From Tetramitus jugosus (lineage: Eukaryota; Heterolobosea; Eutetramitea; Acrasida; Vahlkampfiidae): a DNA stretch of 64,000 nt. A model generated the notes under the pieces. That model made no database searches. It was not told the origin of the DNA and saw nothing but the letters and a program-made list of their open reading frames with translations. Positions 38,571-48,985 of this stretch are shown one piece after another. The stretch is taken from contig OW569354.1 of NCBI GenBank assembly GCA_937625935.1, forward strand, positions 434,001 to 498,000, in the 5' to 3' direction. The stretch's first letter is position 1. Each line of letters opens with the position of its first letter. A program made the translations under genes and the position numbers.

Positions 38571-39545
38571 TTATTTCATGTTGATTACACCTCCCATGGA
38601 GTGAGTGTGACGCATGCCTGTGAGTATGGTGCCCTTCAGTTTTACACCCGTGATCCTTGCACCTGCAAGATTCGAATTAATCAACATTGTGTGCATCATG
38701 TCTGCGTTTGTCAAGTTGGAGTCTCTGAAATCACAATGACTAAAATCACAGTTGACCATTTTGCCATTGACGAGCTCACAGCCTTTGAACACTGCTTTCT
38801 GTGCTCGACATCTTGAAAGATTGCATCGGGACATCTTACTATGCGAGAACACTGCTCCAGACAAATCTGCATCACTCAAATCTGCTTCTTCCAAATTTGT
38901 ATTCATCAGTTTTGCGTTGCTTAAATTACAATGTTGAAGATTAGCTCCGCTGAGATCCAATCCACTCAAATCGAGTCCCATTAGTTTCAATCCACGAAAT
39001 CTGAGACAAGAGGACGTAGGCGATTGAATCAGAGCTCGAACAATATCTGCTCTCGTCAATTCTGGCTCCAATTCAGGATCACTGTCCGTCAGTGGTACCC
39101 CGTGCTTGATTTCCCACTTTTGAACATAGAACTCCAATTTTTGAACCAGTGTTTGTAAGTTAAAGTATTGTGCCTCGAGCAGAACACCTCTCGGATTGAT
39201 ATCATTATCAATCACAAGTTGGTCTCCACCTGTTCTCAAATAGTTCAATATGGGCTCAAAGTACTTTGGATTTCTGTCCAACAAGTATGGATTCATTGGA
39301 TGCGAAAGATCTCGAGCCAATAGGAACGGAGAGTCTTTTTGAAACATGAGACACAAGGCACTTTCCCGATCAGATTCGATGATGGCTCTCGTCGTTGTAA
39401 ACAGCCTTCCATCCATGAATATCGATATCCATTCTTCTTCTACTTCTTCTGTGAGTTGTTGTTCTTTTTTGACTGGTTGGTTCGATGTCTGTGCATCAGA
39501 GTCCATGACACTAGACTCTGTCACATTTTCTTCTTCTTGGGACAT
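38571..39545 (-). CDS. KCTD9-like protein: BTB/T1 domain plus pentapeptide repeats
   Basis: A 324-aa protein. Residues about 35-140 form a T1-type BTB/POZ domain (WISIFMDGRLFTTTRAII, LLDRNPKYFEPILNYLRTGG, GVLLEAQYFNLQTLVQKL), which oligomerises and can bind Cullin-3. Residues about 185-315 are a run of A(D/N)LXX pentapeptide repeats (LDLSGANL, EADLSDADLSGAVF, CDFSHCDF, SNLTNADM, SNLAGARI) that fold as a right-handed beta helix. The same order is found in animal KCTD9, a CUL3 substrate adaptor. A Glu/Ser-rich N-terminus precedes it. Single exon. Confidence 0.87.
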   Translation of the reverse strand: MSQEEENVTESSVMDSDAQTSNQPVKKEQQLTEEVEEEWISIFMDGRLFTTTRAIIESDRESALCLMFQKDSPFLLARDLSHPMNPYLLDRNPKYFEPILNYLRTGGDQLVIDNDINPRGVLLEAQYFNLQTLVQKLEFYVQKWEIKHGVPLTDSDPELEPELTRADIVRALIQSPTSSCLRFRGLKLMGLDLSGLDLSGANLQHCNLSNAKLMNTNLEEADLSDADLSGAVFSHSKMSRCNLSRCRAQKAVFKGCELVNGKMVNCDFSHCDFRDSNLTNADMMHTMLINSNLAGARITGVKLKGTILTGMRHTHSMGGVINMK

Positions 39546-39854
39546 TGTCAGGTGCAGTTGTATTTTTTGTCAGGTGGAAGTTCTATTCTGATTTTTCTAG
39601 AATGAAGAAACAAGCCGAACGACTGATTGCTCAAACCATCAATGATATCTTGAGACAAGTGTTCTGGTGGTCTTATCGAACCTGGACGCAACGTATGGAA
39701 CATGGTCGTCATTCTGTTGGCGTTACGTGGCAGTTTTGTTCCAACCAAAAATAACACATTCTGCCGACAATGCTTACAAAAAACTGGTTCTCTCTGCGTA
39801 TCGATCCAAGTGAAGAATAGTTCCACGATAACACTGAAATTGCAATTGGCAGAT

Positions 39855-41588
39855 TTACTTTGATGATATTGTAGCTTGTTGATCAATCTCTTGCATCTTG
39901 TCGGCAACAGCTTGTCTCAAATTTTGCTTCTCTTTCATGGCTTCTTCTTGCTCTTCCATCTTGCGTTTTGTTTCTGCGTCCATCCTCTCCAATGTTCTAT
40001 CGATTACACTCAACAAGTCACCATTCTTCTCAACGTCCTTCATTTCGATCAATCGATGCTTGAGACCCAACTCACCAGCACCCTTGACACATGCCATTCT
40101 TGCCATTGGTTCAGTGCTCATGTAGTACTTGTTAAATATTTCAGTTTCCCACTCTGGGTACTTGAGAATGGCCAATTGAGCCAAGATTTGAATTGGAATG
40201 TAAGTCGGTGTGTTCTTCTGCAAATATTCATATTCCTTGAGCAAATAGTTGTAGTCCTTCATGGAATTACCAAAGAAGGCAGCAATAACATCCACTGGCA
40301 TGTCCTCTGGATAGCAAGTGTTGTACAATCGATTCATACGGTCTGGTCCTGGTTTGCTCATTCTCTTGTTGGATGGGTATTGAATACGAACAAAGACTGG
40401 TAGAACAGCATCACTGGCTCCTTGACCACCATCTCCCAACTCCATATACAAATCACATCGAACCTCTACAGTGATAACAGATCGAGAGAACACTGTTCTG
40501 AACATGGATCTCACAACAGGGTTGTTGGCCACAAAACGATTGGATGATCCTAGGAGGATTGGAGTGTTGAACACAAAAGGATTGTTCATCAACGTCGTTT
40601 CAATATCTTTTGGATCTGTAACGTTACCCACGAACAAACAAGCCTCATTCTCGTACTCATTGTGATGGAGTTCCTTGAATCGTCTCGACAATGGATCCAC
40701 ATTGTTCTTCAAATGCTCCAACAACTTGTCACGCACCTTATCATATGTCAATTCTCCACTGGCAAGCTTTGCAGAGTCGAAACCAATCTGACTCAATGAG
40801 TCTTCAAAATCAGGCAAATGTCTCGATGCAGAAACAGACTCCACATTCATAAACTCTTCAAACAGTCTCTCTAGTGCCTCAACAGTTGGCTTAATAGGAA
40901 TCCAGAGAACAGGCGGAGTCGCCACACTCAACTGTATCATAATCTTTGGCTGTGCAGAATTGAGATCCAACCACAGATAGGATCGATGAGTCGGAGAGAA
41001 ATTCACAGGGAAGTCTCTAAAATCGGGGAAATAGAATGATTCTCCTACGAGGCAATACTCCTTGTTTCGTCCACCACTGGCCTTGACAAAATCAGAATCA
41101 GACAACAAGTGATTCAAGTGCCACATGATACCTTCCTCTTGAAAATTGACTTGATTATCCTTGATTGTACTGCTCGATACCTTATTGTTTGGAAAAGTAA
41201 TGACTTTGCACTGTTCTTTCGGATAGAACTGAATGTCATATTCATCCTTGAGTGATTTGAGTGCAGAGACATTGTTTGACTTCAAATCTTCGAACCACTG
41301 TGGTAACTCAAGTGGTGGTCTACCTCTGTAGTACTCGTGTTGAGTGAAAGCTTCAGGTCGAGCCTTGTTTTTCTGCATAGTTTCCATCATTTCTTCAATG
41401 GAAGGTGTTGGAAGATTTCCACCTGTGGCTGGCATGGATGGTGGAGCAACCATTGACTTTTTCGTGGCATAGCTTCTGTTGAAGAGAGGAGTTGTGGATA
41501 AGAGTGTCTGTTGATGATGACGGCCGTGATGGCGACAAAGGACCTGAGCTCTCTGCACGGCAGACAAACAAAATCTTCTCATTTGCAT
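39855..41588 (-). CDS. Probable mitochondrial protein, unrecognised family
   Basis: A 577-aa protein from MQMRRFCLSAVQRAQ at 41588 (an in-frame ATG at 41648 would add 20 residues). The first 45 residues are rich in Arg, His and Ser with no acids, ending SYATKK, which strongly suggests a mitochondrial presequence. The body has no family I can name; landmarks are REPPLELPQWFEDL-like LELPQWFEDL, GESFYFPDFRDFPVNF, YLWLDLNSAQPKIMIQLS, SRSVITVEVRCDLYMEL and FFGNSMKDYNYLLKEYEYL. The C-terminal 70 residues form a charged coiled coil (RTLERMDAETKRKMEEQEE...). It may belong to a heterolobosean- or protist-specific mitochondrial family. Confidence 0.72.
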   Translation of the reverse strand: MQMRRFCLSAVQRAQVLCRHHGRHHQQTLLSTTPLFNRSYATKKSMVAPPSMPATGGNLPTPSIEEMMETMQKNKARPEAFTQHEYYRGRPPLELPQWFEDLKSNNVSALKSLKDEYDIQFYPKEQCKVITFPNNKVSSSTIKDNQVNFQEEGIMWHLNHLLSDSDFVKASGGRNKEYCLVGESFYFPDFRDFPVNFSPTHRSYLWLDLNSAQPKIMIQLSVATPPVLWIPIKPTVEALERLFEEFMNVESVSASRHLPDFEDSLSQIGFDSAKLASGELTYDKVRDKLLEHLKNNVDPLSRRFKELHHNEYENEACLFVGNVTDPKDIETTLMNNPFVFNTPILLGSSNRFVANNPVVRSMFRTVFSRSVITVEVRCDLYMELGDGGQGASDAVLPVFVRIQYPSNKRMSKPGPDRMNRLYNTCYPEDMPVDVIAAFFGNSMKDYNYLLKEYEYLQKNTPTYIPIQILAQLAILKYPEWETEIFNKYYMSTEPMARMACVKGAGELGLKHRLIEMKDVEKNGDLLSVIDRTLERMDAETKRKMEEQEEAMKEKQNLRQAVADKMQEIDQQATISSK

Positions 41589-41867
41589 TTTTTTTCGTTG
41601 TTTTGTGTTTGATTCCGGTTTTCCCGCCGTTTCACATTTATCGTTCAATGAACTCTCATGGACTTCTGTGCGAAGCAGAACTACGCACTTTGTTTCAACT
41701 TCAGGTTGCTCGCTTTTTTCTCCACTCTAAATATTGCTTCGATTGCCACCACCAACGAAAAAAAGCTCAACACTACCCCCAACGAACAACAACCAACCAT
41801 TTCGCTCTCAGAGTGCAACAACAACAACAACCTTATCCTACATCGTACATACTCTACAAAAAAAAAT

Positions 41868-43049
41868 ATGGATCAATCACTCAGTCAATATGGCATGACT
41901 CACATGCGCGTCGGTTTCACCAGTGGAGACGACGATGACTCTTATTTCAGCAACAATGAAGCGAACAATGCCAACAATAACACTGCAAGTGATTTTGACA
42001 GTGGTGTAGAGAAAGCTGAACGTGGTGAACAGTTGCATCGCATGGACACGAAAACCAAGCGAAAAAAGAAGAAGAAGATTTCGTCGGAGTATATTTCTCC
42101 GAATCTCCGATCATCCACCTCTGCGGTTCCGAGCTTGTATGAGATTGCTCAGAGACACAAGCAAATGGATCGTGGTGGTGACGATGAAGAGTACGATTCT
42201 GATGAAAATCAATCTTATGATTATCAGAGCGGAAAAATAGATGAGGCGGAGTATCGTGAGCTATTTAAAATTCCGTACGAGAGTGCGTTTACAAAGATTG
42301 TGACCAATCAAGTGGATCGATCGATTATTGAGCCCTTCTTGAACATGCACACGGATGCGCAACAAAAATCATTGGATAAGCTAATGAATGAGGAGGTCAT
42401 CAAGAGACAACAAGGCAAATTCAATGCACAGAGACGCGAGAGAGATATTGGTGCACCTGCAGCTCGATTTGCTCGGATAGAAGAGCAATTGAGAATGGGT
42501 CTTCGGAGAGAAGCTTCCTCGTGCTCTGATCTCCTGTTTCTCGTTCAGTTGGAGCAAGAGTTGACAACCTATGTCAATGAACAACAAGCATTGTTGTTGC
42601 AACAACTGGAAGAAGCAACATTTTCAGTGTTGCCACTCGTGCTCTCCTTTTCAGAGAGTTTCTATCGGTTCTTGTGCCACGGTGTCTGTCAATACTATGG
42701 TCTGCAATCCGTCAGTGTGGATCACACGGGCGGAAAGCGTGTGACCATGATTACGATGCCAAAGAACTATAATAGCTCATTGAACGAGTTTGTTCTTCCA
42801 TCGGTCTCACTGTATCAATACCTGGGTGAACTATCAGGCAAGGGCAATGTCATGTCATCACCAAGTGTCGATCCACAAGTCCTGTCCGAAACAAAGAAGC
42901 ATCAACGACTGGATTCTCAACAGTTCTTGAGTGCCAGAGGACGCGAGGTTGTTGATGAACATGCCAATAACGCGAATAACAAGCAACAACAGCAACAAAG
43001 AAAGAAGAAAAAGTACAGAAGAAATGCATTTGGAATTAAACAATGGTAA
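41868..43049 (+). CDS. R3H-domain protein (R3HDM4-like)
   Basis: A 393-aa protein from MDQSLSQYGM at 41868. An upstream in-frame ATG at 41658 would add 70 low-quality residues running toward the start of the opposite gene, so the later start is preferred. A Lys-rich stretch (KTKRKKKKKISSEY) precedes an R3H-associated N-terminal region (YISPNLRSSTSAVPSLYEIAQRHKQMDR). The domain proper, FSESFYRFLCHGVCQYYGLQSVSV, carries the R-X3-H signature, which binds single-stranded nucleic acid. The tail is Gln/Asn/Lys-rich and ends in KKKKYRRNAFGIKQW. It is likely a nuclear RNA-associated protein. It diverges from the mitochondrial protein gene across about 280 bp. Confidence 0.75.
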   Translation: MDQSLSQYGMTHMRVGFTSGDDDDSYFSNNEANNANNNTASDFDSGVEKAERGEQLHRMDTKTKRKKKKKISSEYISPNLRSSTSAVPSLYEIAQRHKQMDRGGDDEEYDSDENQSYDYQSGKIDEAEYRELFKIPYESAFTKIVTNQVDRSIIEPFLNMHTDAQQKSLDKLMNEEVIKRQQGKFNAQRRERDIGAPAARFARIEEQLRMGLRREASSCSDLLFLVQLEQELTTYVNEQQALLLQQLEEATFSVLPLVLSFSESFYRFLCHGVCQYYGLQSVSVDHTGGKRVTMITMPKNYNSSLNEFVLPSVSLYQYLGELSGKGNVMSSPSVDPQVLSETKKHQRLDSQQFLSARGREVVDEHANNANNKQQQQQRKKKKYRRNAFGIKQW

Positions 43050-43202
43050 CAACCGTTCAAATGTAAATGTATCTATTACTGATTGAAAAATCAATTACAC
43101 TTGTTCTCGTTGTTGGCCAAGGAGAAGCTTAGGGTATCTTCTACTCCAAGAAATAATCGTACAGGTGGCAATGAGAGCTCTCTCGTTTCAACAATGAATT
43201 GT

Positions 43203-44117
43203 TCATCTCTTTTTCAACACGCTCCTAAAGTCAAATTGTCGCACTCCAGATTCATCCACATGCTCCTCCGCCTGCTTTGTGGGAGTTTTCTTCAGTGTGA
43301 CACCACTGAATGGAGAGCTACTTCTACTAGTATCTGTTTTGTGTCTCAAAACAGCTTGCTGCACGACACTTGCCATTCCACCACTTGGGGAATGTTGATC
43401 TGCTTGAGGTGATGACCGAGGAACAGGAGATAGATTTCCCTTCTCTGCTATCCATGAGGGAACTTTAGTTGGTGTGCTTGGTTGAGTGGAAGTGATGGGA
43501 GAGGTTTGAGGACTCTTTGCTAGTGGACTGTCAACTATCTGCTCTCGCTTCTTGAGCACCAGGTTCTGCATTTCTCTTGCAGCGGATATGACGTTCACTG
43601 CGGCTACTATAGAATTCTTCTCTACTCCTACTGGTCGCAATCTCACAGCACTCAAATCTCCCGTCGGCATCTGGAATGAAGAGGATTTAGTATGTTGTTG
43701 AGTCCTCTTCTCATCTTCATCTGTTAGTTGTTCGACAACCCCCAGTACTTTCATTTGCTCTCTGGTCGCTTCTACTCTCTTCTCAATCTTCTCATGTGTA
43801 ACATCGGATAATGACAACTCACCACTGAAATTGAGTTCATTGTCGTCCAATGACTTCAACAAAGAACTTCTCCTTGACAAGTGTCCCAAGCTAGTGCTGA
43901 GCTTTCTCCTGTTAGTGATTATCAATGACTTTCTCTTCATCGAACGGTCGACCAACATGCGGTTTCTAGAAGTAGAACTTTGAGATGTTTCTGTATCCTC
44001 CACTTTGTCCATTACACTTATTGCATCAATAGTTTCCTCTTTCCCCACCATCGATTCTGGGACGTTCACTTCTTCCTCACTCTCTCCTCGCTCTAGGTCT
44101 GAGATTGAAGAGGGCAT
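43203..44117 (-). CDS. Ser/Thr-rich, mostly disordered protein, unrecognised
   Basis: A 304-aa protein starting MPSSISDLERGE, two codons after an in-frame stop, which supports the start. It is rich in Ser, Glu and Lys, with a helical charged stretch (EKIEKRVEATREQMKVLGVVEQLTDEDEKR, positions about 110-140) and a run of SP/TP sites toward the end (PLAKSPQTSPITSTQPSTP), suggesting phosphorylation by proline-directed kinases. No domain recognised. The C-terminus GVRQFDFRSVLKKR is short-linear-motif-like. It is convergent with the R3H gene (153 bp). Confidence 0.6.
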   Translation of the reverse strand: MPSSISDLERGESEEEVNVPESMVGKEETIDAISVMDKVEDTETSQSSTSRNRMLVDRSMKRKSLIITNRRKLSTSLGHLSRRSSLLKSLDDNELNFSGELSLSDVTHEKIEKRVEATREQMKVLGVVEQLTDEDEKRTQQHTKSSSFQMPTGDLSAVRLRPVGVEKNSIVAAVNVISAAREMQNLVLKKREQIVDSPLAKSPQTSPITSTQPSTPTKVPSWIAEKGNLSPVPRSSPQADQHSPSGGMASVVQQAVLRHKTDTSRSSSPFSGVTLKKTPTKQAEEHVDESGVRQFDFRSVLKKR

Positions 44118-44371
44118 TTGTCAGAATGATTGATCTTCAGAAGATTCTCTCTTTGTCCACAATAACTCTGATGAGAGAGACTGAAAAAGATTCGGTATCC
44201 CAACTGTAAATTGACGGTAACTGTCGGGATTATAGTCCATATGTCGCACAACAAGATCTTGCCTCTGAAGGCAACACCCTCGAAAGGAACAACAGTTAAG
44301 TGCATATTGATCTAGATTTGAATTGAATTATTGTTTTTTACTTTTTTACAGATTTGTATGTACACTTTGAC

Positions 44372-46453
44372 TTAGTGTTCCGATTCACTATCCGAACTCG
44401 ATGTGGCTGATGCTTCTTGATCTACTTTTTGAGCAACTTCCGGTCCATTTGACTTCTTTCCAAAGTTCATTTGCTTGGAAGCCAACTTGTAATAGTATCC
44501 ATCTGGAATTTGCAACAGTTCCTGATGAGTTCCCTTCTCCTTCATTTCTCCCTTGTGCATCACGACAATGACATCCGAGTCAACAATTGTCGACAATCTG
44601 TGAGCAATCACAATCGTTGTTCTTCCCTTCATCAATCGATTCAATGCTTCTTGCACAGTGGCTTCAGACGTCGTGTCCAAAGCAGATGTGGCTTCATCAA
44701 GAAGCAACAGAGATGGATTTTGGATCATTGCTCTGGCAATAGCAATACGCTGCTTTTGACCACCAGACAATGAAACACCTCTCTCACCCAACTGTGTATC
44801 ATATCCATCAGGTAAGCTACTGATGAAATCGTGACAGTTGGCAGCCGTTGATGCGTTAATAACTTCTTCTTCGGAAACTTCTCGTCCTCCATGTTCATCC
44901 ACAATGGCATACTTGATGTTGTCTCTGATGGAACATGCGAACAGAGTTGGCTCCTGTGTCACAATACCAATGTTTCTGTGAATCCATCTAGGATCAATCT
45001 CTTCCAGATTGACTCCATCGAGGAACACTTCACCAGAATCTGGAGCATAGAATCTCTCCAACAATCCCACAATGGTCGACTTTAGGAAGAAAATGCATAA
45101 TTAATAAATGTTTAAATTCAACAATAAACAATAGCAAACAACAAAATATGAGCATACCTTTCCTGAGCCCGAAGCACCTACCAGGGCAACAGTCTGACCT
45201 GGGTTGATCAGCAATGAGAAATTCTTGAGTACTTGAACGTTCTTTCTTGCAGGGTAGGAAAAGTTGATGTTTCTAAAGTCCAAGGTACCAGTAATCTGAT
45301 TTGGAGTCACTCCTCCACTTGGTCTCAATGCTGGTTTTCTCTGAATGACCTTGAGCAAGGCGTTAACGTGGGAAGACGCACGACCAAAGTCTGGTAGAAT
45401 TTGCAGTGCCATCGACATACCCATGACACTCATGAGCACAAAACCAAACACCTTGAACAATTCACCCGTTGTCATCTCACCCTCTCTCGTCAATCTACCA
45501 CCATACCAGAATGCAAGTGATATCACAGCCCAGATACAAAATGTGGAGAAACCAATGTTCACTCCAAGAGTTGCACTCTTCATCAAGTACAATGGATGAG
45601 CCTCAGTGAGCTTATTGTGGAATCGAAGCTTTTCCTTCTCTTCACCGTCCATGGATCGCACAGTTCTCAGTGATGAAATCACTTCATTGGCCACAGAGTT
45701 GGCAGCATTGGTCTTGTTGGACACGAGTCGCGCAAACACCTTTACCAGAATACCTGCACTACCGAGTGCACCAGCCAACAATGGAGACACAGAGAACATG
45801 ACAAGTGCCATCTTCCATCCCGATGCCAGTGCAAGTGCCATTCCCAGAATGACTTGAATCATGTGCTTGCAAAATTCGCCAAACTTGAGTGTCATGGCAT
45901 CCGTAATCACCTCCATATCTGCAATCTCAGATATCAGTTGACCCGTCTTCTTAATATCAAAGTATCCAATCTCTTGATTCATTAATGAATCAAAATAGGC
46001 CTTTCTCAATCGATTTCCAATACGATCATGAGCAAAATTCATAAAATAGTGCAACAACAATGCACCTGCCCATGAACAAGCAGCAACAATAGACATCCAA
46101 ATGGCAGCCTGTATCACACTTGACTTGAACATGGCAACTTGTCTCAGTGAAGCCACACTGTTGACCAATCGAGACTTGCTGGGCATGATGACCGTCTTTG
46201 GCGACAAGTCATCAATCAGACCACCGAGAACTTGATAGAGAATGATGGGCATTGTACCAGAGATGCCAGCACCCAACATTCCCAAGAATATCCAAATGAC
46301 TTCCCAGTTGATCACCCACCAAACATAGAGATTACTTCTGAGATGTGGTTCGTGCTCATCCTTGACCTCTGCTGCCTTCTCCATCATTCTCTTCTCTTTT
46401 CTCTCCTTTCTCTTCTCCTTCCTCTCTCTTCTCTTTTCTGTCATAACACCCAT
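44372..46453 (-). CDS. ABCB-type half transporter (2 exons)
   Basis: Join 46453..45158, 45079..44372 on the minus strand, 667 aa. A very basic N-terminus ([17 protein letters not shown]) is followed by about six transmembrane helices ([80 protein letters not shown]...) with the intracellular-loop motif [20 protein letters not shown]. The NBD has Walker A GASGSGKST split by the intron, Q-loop [10 protein letters not shown], signature [10 protein letters not shown], Walker [13 protein letters not shown] and H-loop IAHRLSTI. It is the P-glycoprotein/MDR half type. The basic head is not a clear presequence, so the compartment is uncertain; the tail is Ser/Glu-rich. Confidence 0.9.
45080..45157 (-). 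other. Intron directly after the Walker A lysine of the second ABCB gene
   Basis: Minus-strand GTATGC...TAAAG, 78 bp, phase 0, between GSGK and STIVG. Confidence 0.85.
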
Positions 46454-46935
46454 GGTTTATTAATGTTATTGTATATATATATATGTGAGTTAGCTATATG
46501 AGCTATTAGGTGTAGCTTATGTTGTTGTTGTTGTTTGTTGTTTGGTTAACCCCTTAAACTGTTGGTTATCTTGTTTTGTGTTTTGTCAGAGATTCAGAGG
46601 AGAGATTAGAGCTCTTAAATATTCTCTGCAACGAGGTAGAGTGGAGCAGCAACAGCATCAGTGCAAAATGTCCCTAGAAAGCCTAAATGAAAGAAAAAAG
46701 CCGAAATGCAACAGGTGTCCCTTGAAGAAACTCACTGCAACTTTATGTTCGATGACACATGGAAAATTATCAAGCATTCCTCAAAAGGAACGGATGATTG
46801 TTTCATACCGGGAATATATGTTTCGAACCGTTTTTTCTCCCCTTCTTTTTCTCCTGTAGCGCGCTTCCGTTGGGATTCATTGCACCTTCTTCGTGCTCGT
46901 TGAACAAAAAGCCACGTCGTCGCTGAGGGGACTTT
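46454..46935. promoter_or_regulatory. Upstream region of the ABCB gene, no supported gene
   Basis: It includes an AT microsatellite (TATATATATATAT near 46472) and a GTT repeat near 46520 in the ABCB leader. A plus-strand frame of about 105 codons (46542-46859) has no recognisable features and is not called. Confidence 0.45.
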
Positions 46936-47217
46936 TTATTGCTTGGGTGATTGGTTGGTATTGGAATACTTTTGTGTAATGAGTTCTTCCATGAGTGGCT
47001 TCTGCTTCTCTTCAAAGTAGACTGTATTTTTTTGCTTCAAATCAAATTTTCTCTTTTCGATGAACCTCTTGGTCCACGAAGGAGGACAAGTATCTGCCAG
47101 TTTTGTGTACTGCGATTGACAAGATGACAAATCTTCATTGTTCATCTCCAAACAATAATAGAGTTGATCTCTCAAAAACCAACACATTTCCCTCTGTGCA
47201 TGATTGCTGTCCGACAT
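46936..47217 (-). CDS. COA6: Cytochrome c oxidase assembly factor 6 (COA6)
   Basis: A 93-aa twin-cysteine protein of the mitochondrial intermembrane space that helps deliver copper to COX2. It shows the COA6-specific pattern C-X9-C (Cys12, Cys22) then C-X10-C (Cys33, Cys44) and conserved blocks REMCWFLRDQLYYCLEMNNED and CPPSWTKRFIEKRKFD, both close to animal and yeast COA6. The C-terminal tail is charged. As usual for this class there is no cleavable presequence; import would use the Mia40 disulfide relay. Single exon. Confidence 0.88.
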   Translation of the reverse strand: MSDSNHAQREMCWFLRDQLYYCLEMNNEDLSSCQSQYTKLADTCPPSWTKRFIEKRKFDLKQKNTVYFEEKQKPLMEELITQKYSNTNQSPKQ

Positions 47218-47981
47218 TTTGCGTTTTTTGCTGGCGGGAATTTTTTACAACACAGAAAGATGACTGCTTCTTCACATCGGCAGTGATACAATTGGTTTCC
47301 AAAATGATGCTGGATCTTGAGTGTGTCACTCATGTGAAATGAAGTGAGTGTGTGATCTCTTGATAGGATATCGGGTGGAACTTTTTTTCTTGAAAGCGAC
47401 AACGAATCCATTGATCATCTGAGATCTCAAGCAAGAGGGGCATGCAAGCACCACGGAACAAGGGTTAAATAATTGAATAATTTTTTACAGCAAAATATAA
47501 ATCGTTGTCATTGTTGTTATCATTGTTGTTGCCATGTCGTCCTTTGTGTGAAGCAAGTGAGGAAGTCGAAAAAATCCAATGAACCAGGACAGATGGAGAC
47601 CAGTTAAAACGACACCATTTTCGCACCACTCTCGTCGTTGCTCAATCCATTACATTCTCATCTGTCCATGTCCACCATTGGTGGTTCTGTTGTTGTCCAT
47701 TTCAACTGCTCGACCTTTCATTGAATTTCAAATGTACAATATATTCTTCTTCAATTGGTTGTTCGTCAACAGTTGAATTTTTCTTCACAGCTTCTCCCTT
47801 CTTCCATCAAAACTCCTCACTCAATTGACCATTTGGAATCTCAGAAACAGCAACCACAACAATCATATCTCCACACAGGGGGGAACCAAGCAATGACACA
47901 CAAAATATATATATAGAGAGAGAGATATGTGATGATGATACTTGTTATATTGTTGTGATGATTTTGGTCTCACACAATAAT
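47218..47981. other. Intergenic region between COA6 and Rab2
   Basis: About 760 bp with no supported gene. A simple repeat, TATATATATAGAGAGAGAGA, lies near 47910. Several frames of about 60 codons on both strands look random. The left 100 bp are the COA6 upstream region and the right end is the Rab2 3' UTR. Confidence 0.45.
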
Positions 47982-48884
<903 letters not shown>

Positions 48885-48985
48885 TCAAATTACAAAATGG
48901 ATCGGAATATCTACAACTGGAAGGACGTCCAACATCGCACAATACCGCGAAAGGGAAATGAAATATACAACGAGAGTTCATCTTT

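Noticed and set aside
41658-41867. N-terminal extension of the R3H protein
   Set aside because: Low-complexity Asn/Thr-rich leader sequence that nearly touches the opposite gene; the ATG at 41868 fits the domain start better.
44093-44305. 70-codon minus-strand frame overlapping the start of the disordered protein gene
   Set aside because: Different frame, no family; it is probably the 5' leader of the gene at 43203-44117.
46542-46859. 105-codon plus-strand frame
   Set aside because: No recognisable motif, lies in the ABCB upstream region, with an overlapping alternative frame equally open.
47579-47776. 65-codon plus-strand frame with a hydrophobic stretch
   Set aside because: Short, no leader context or family match; could be chance in AT-rich sequence.
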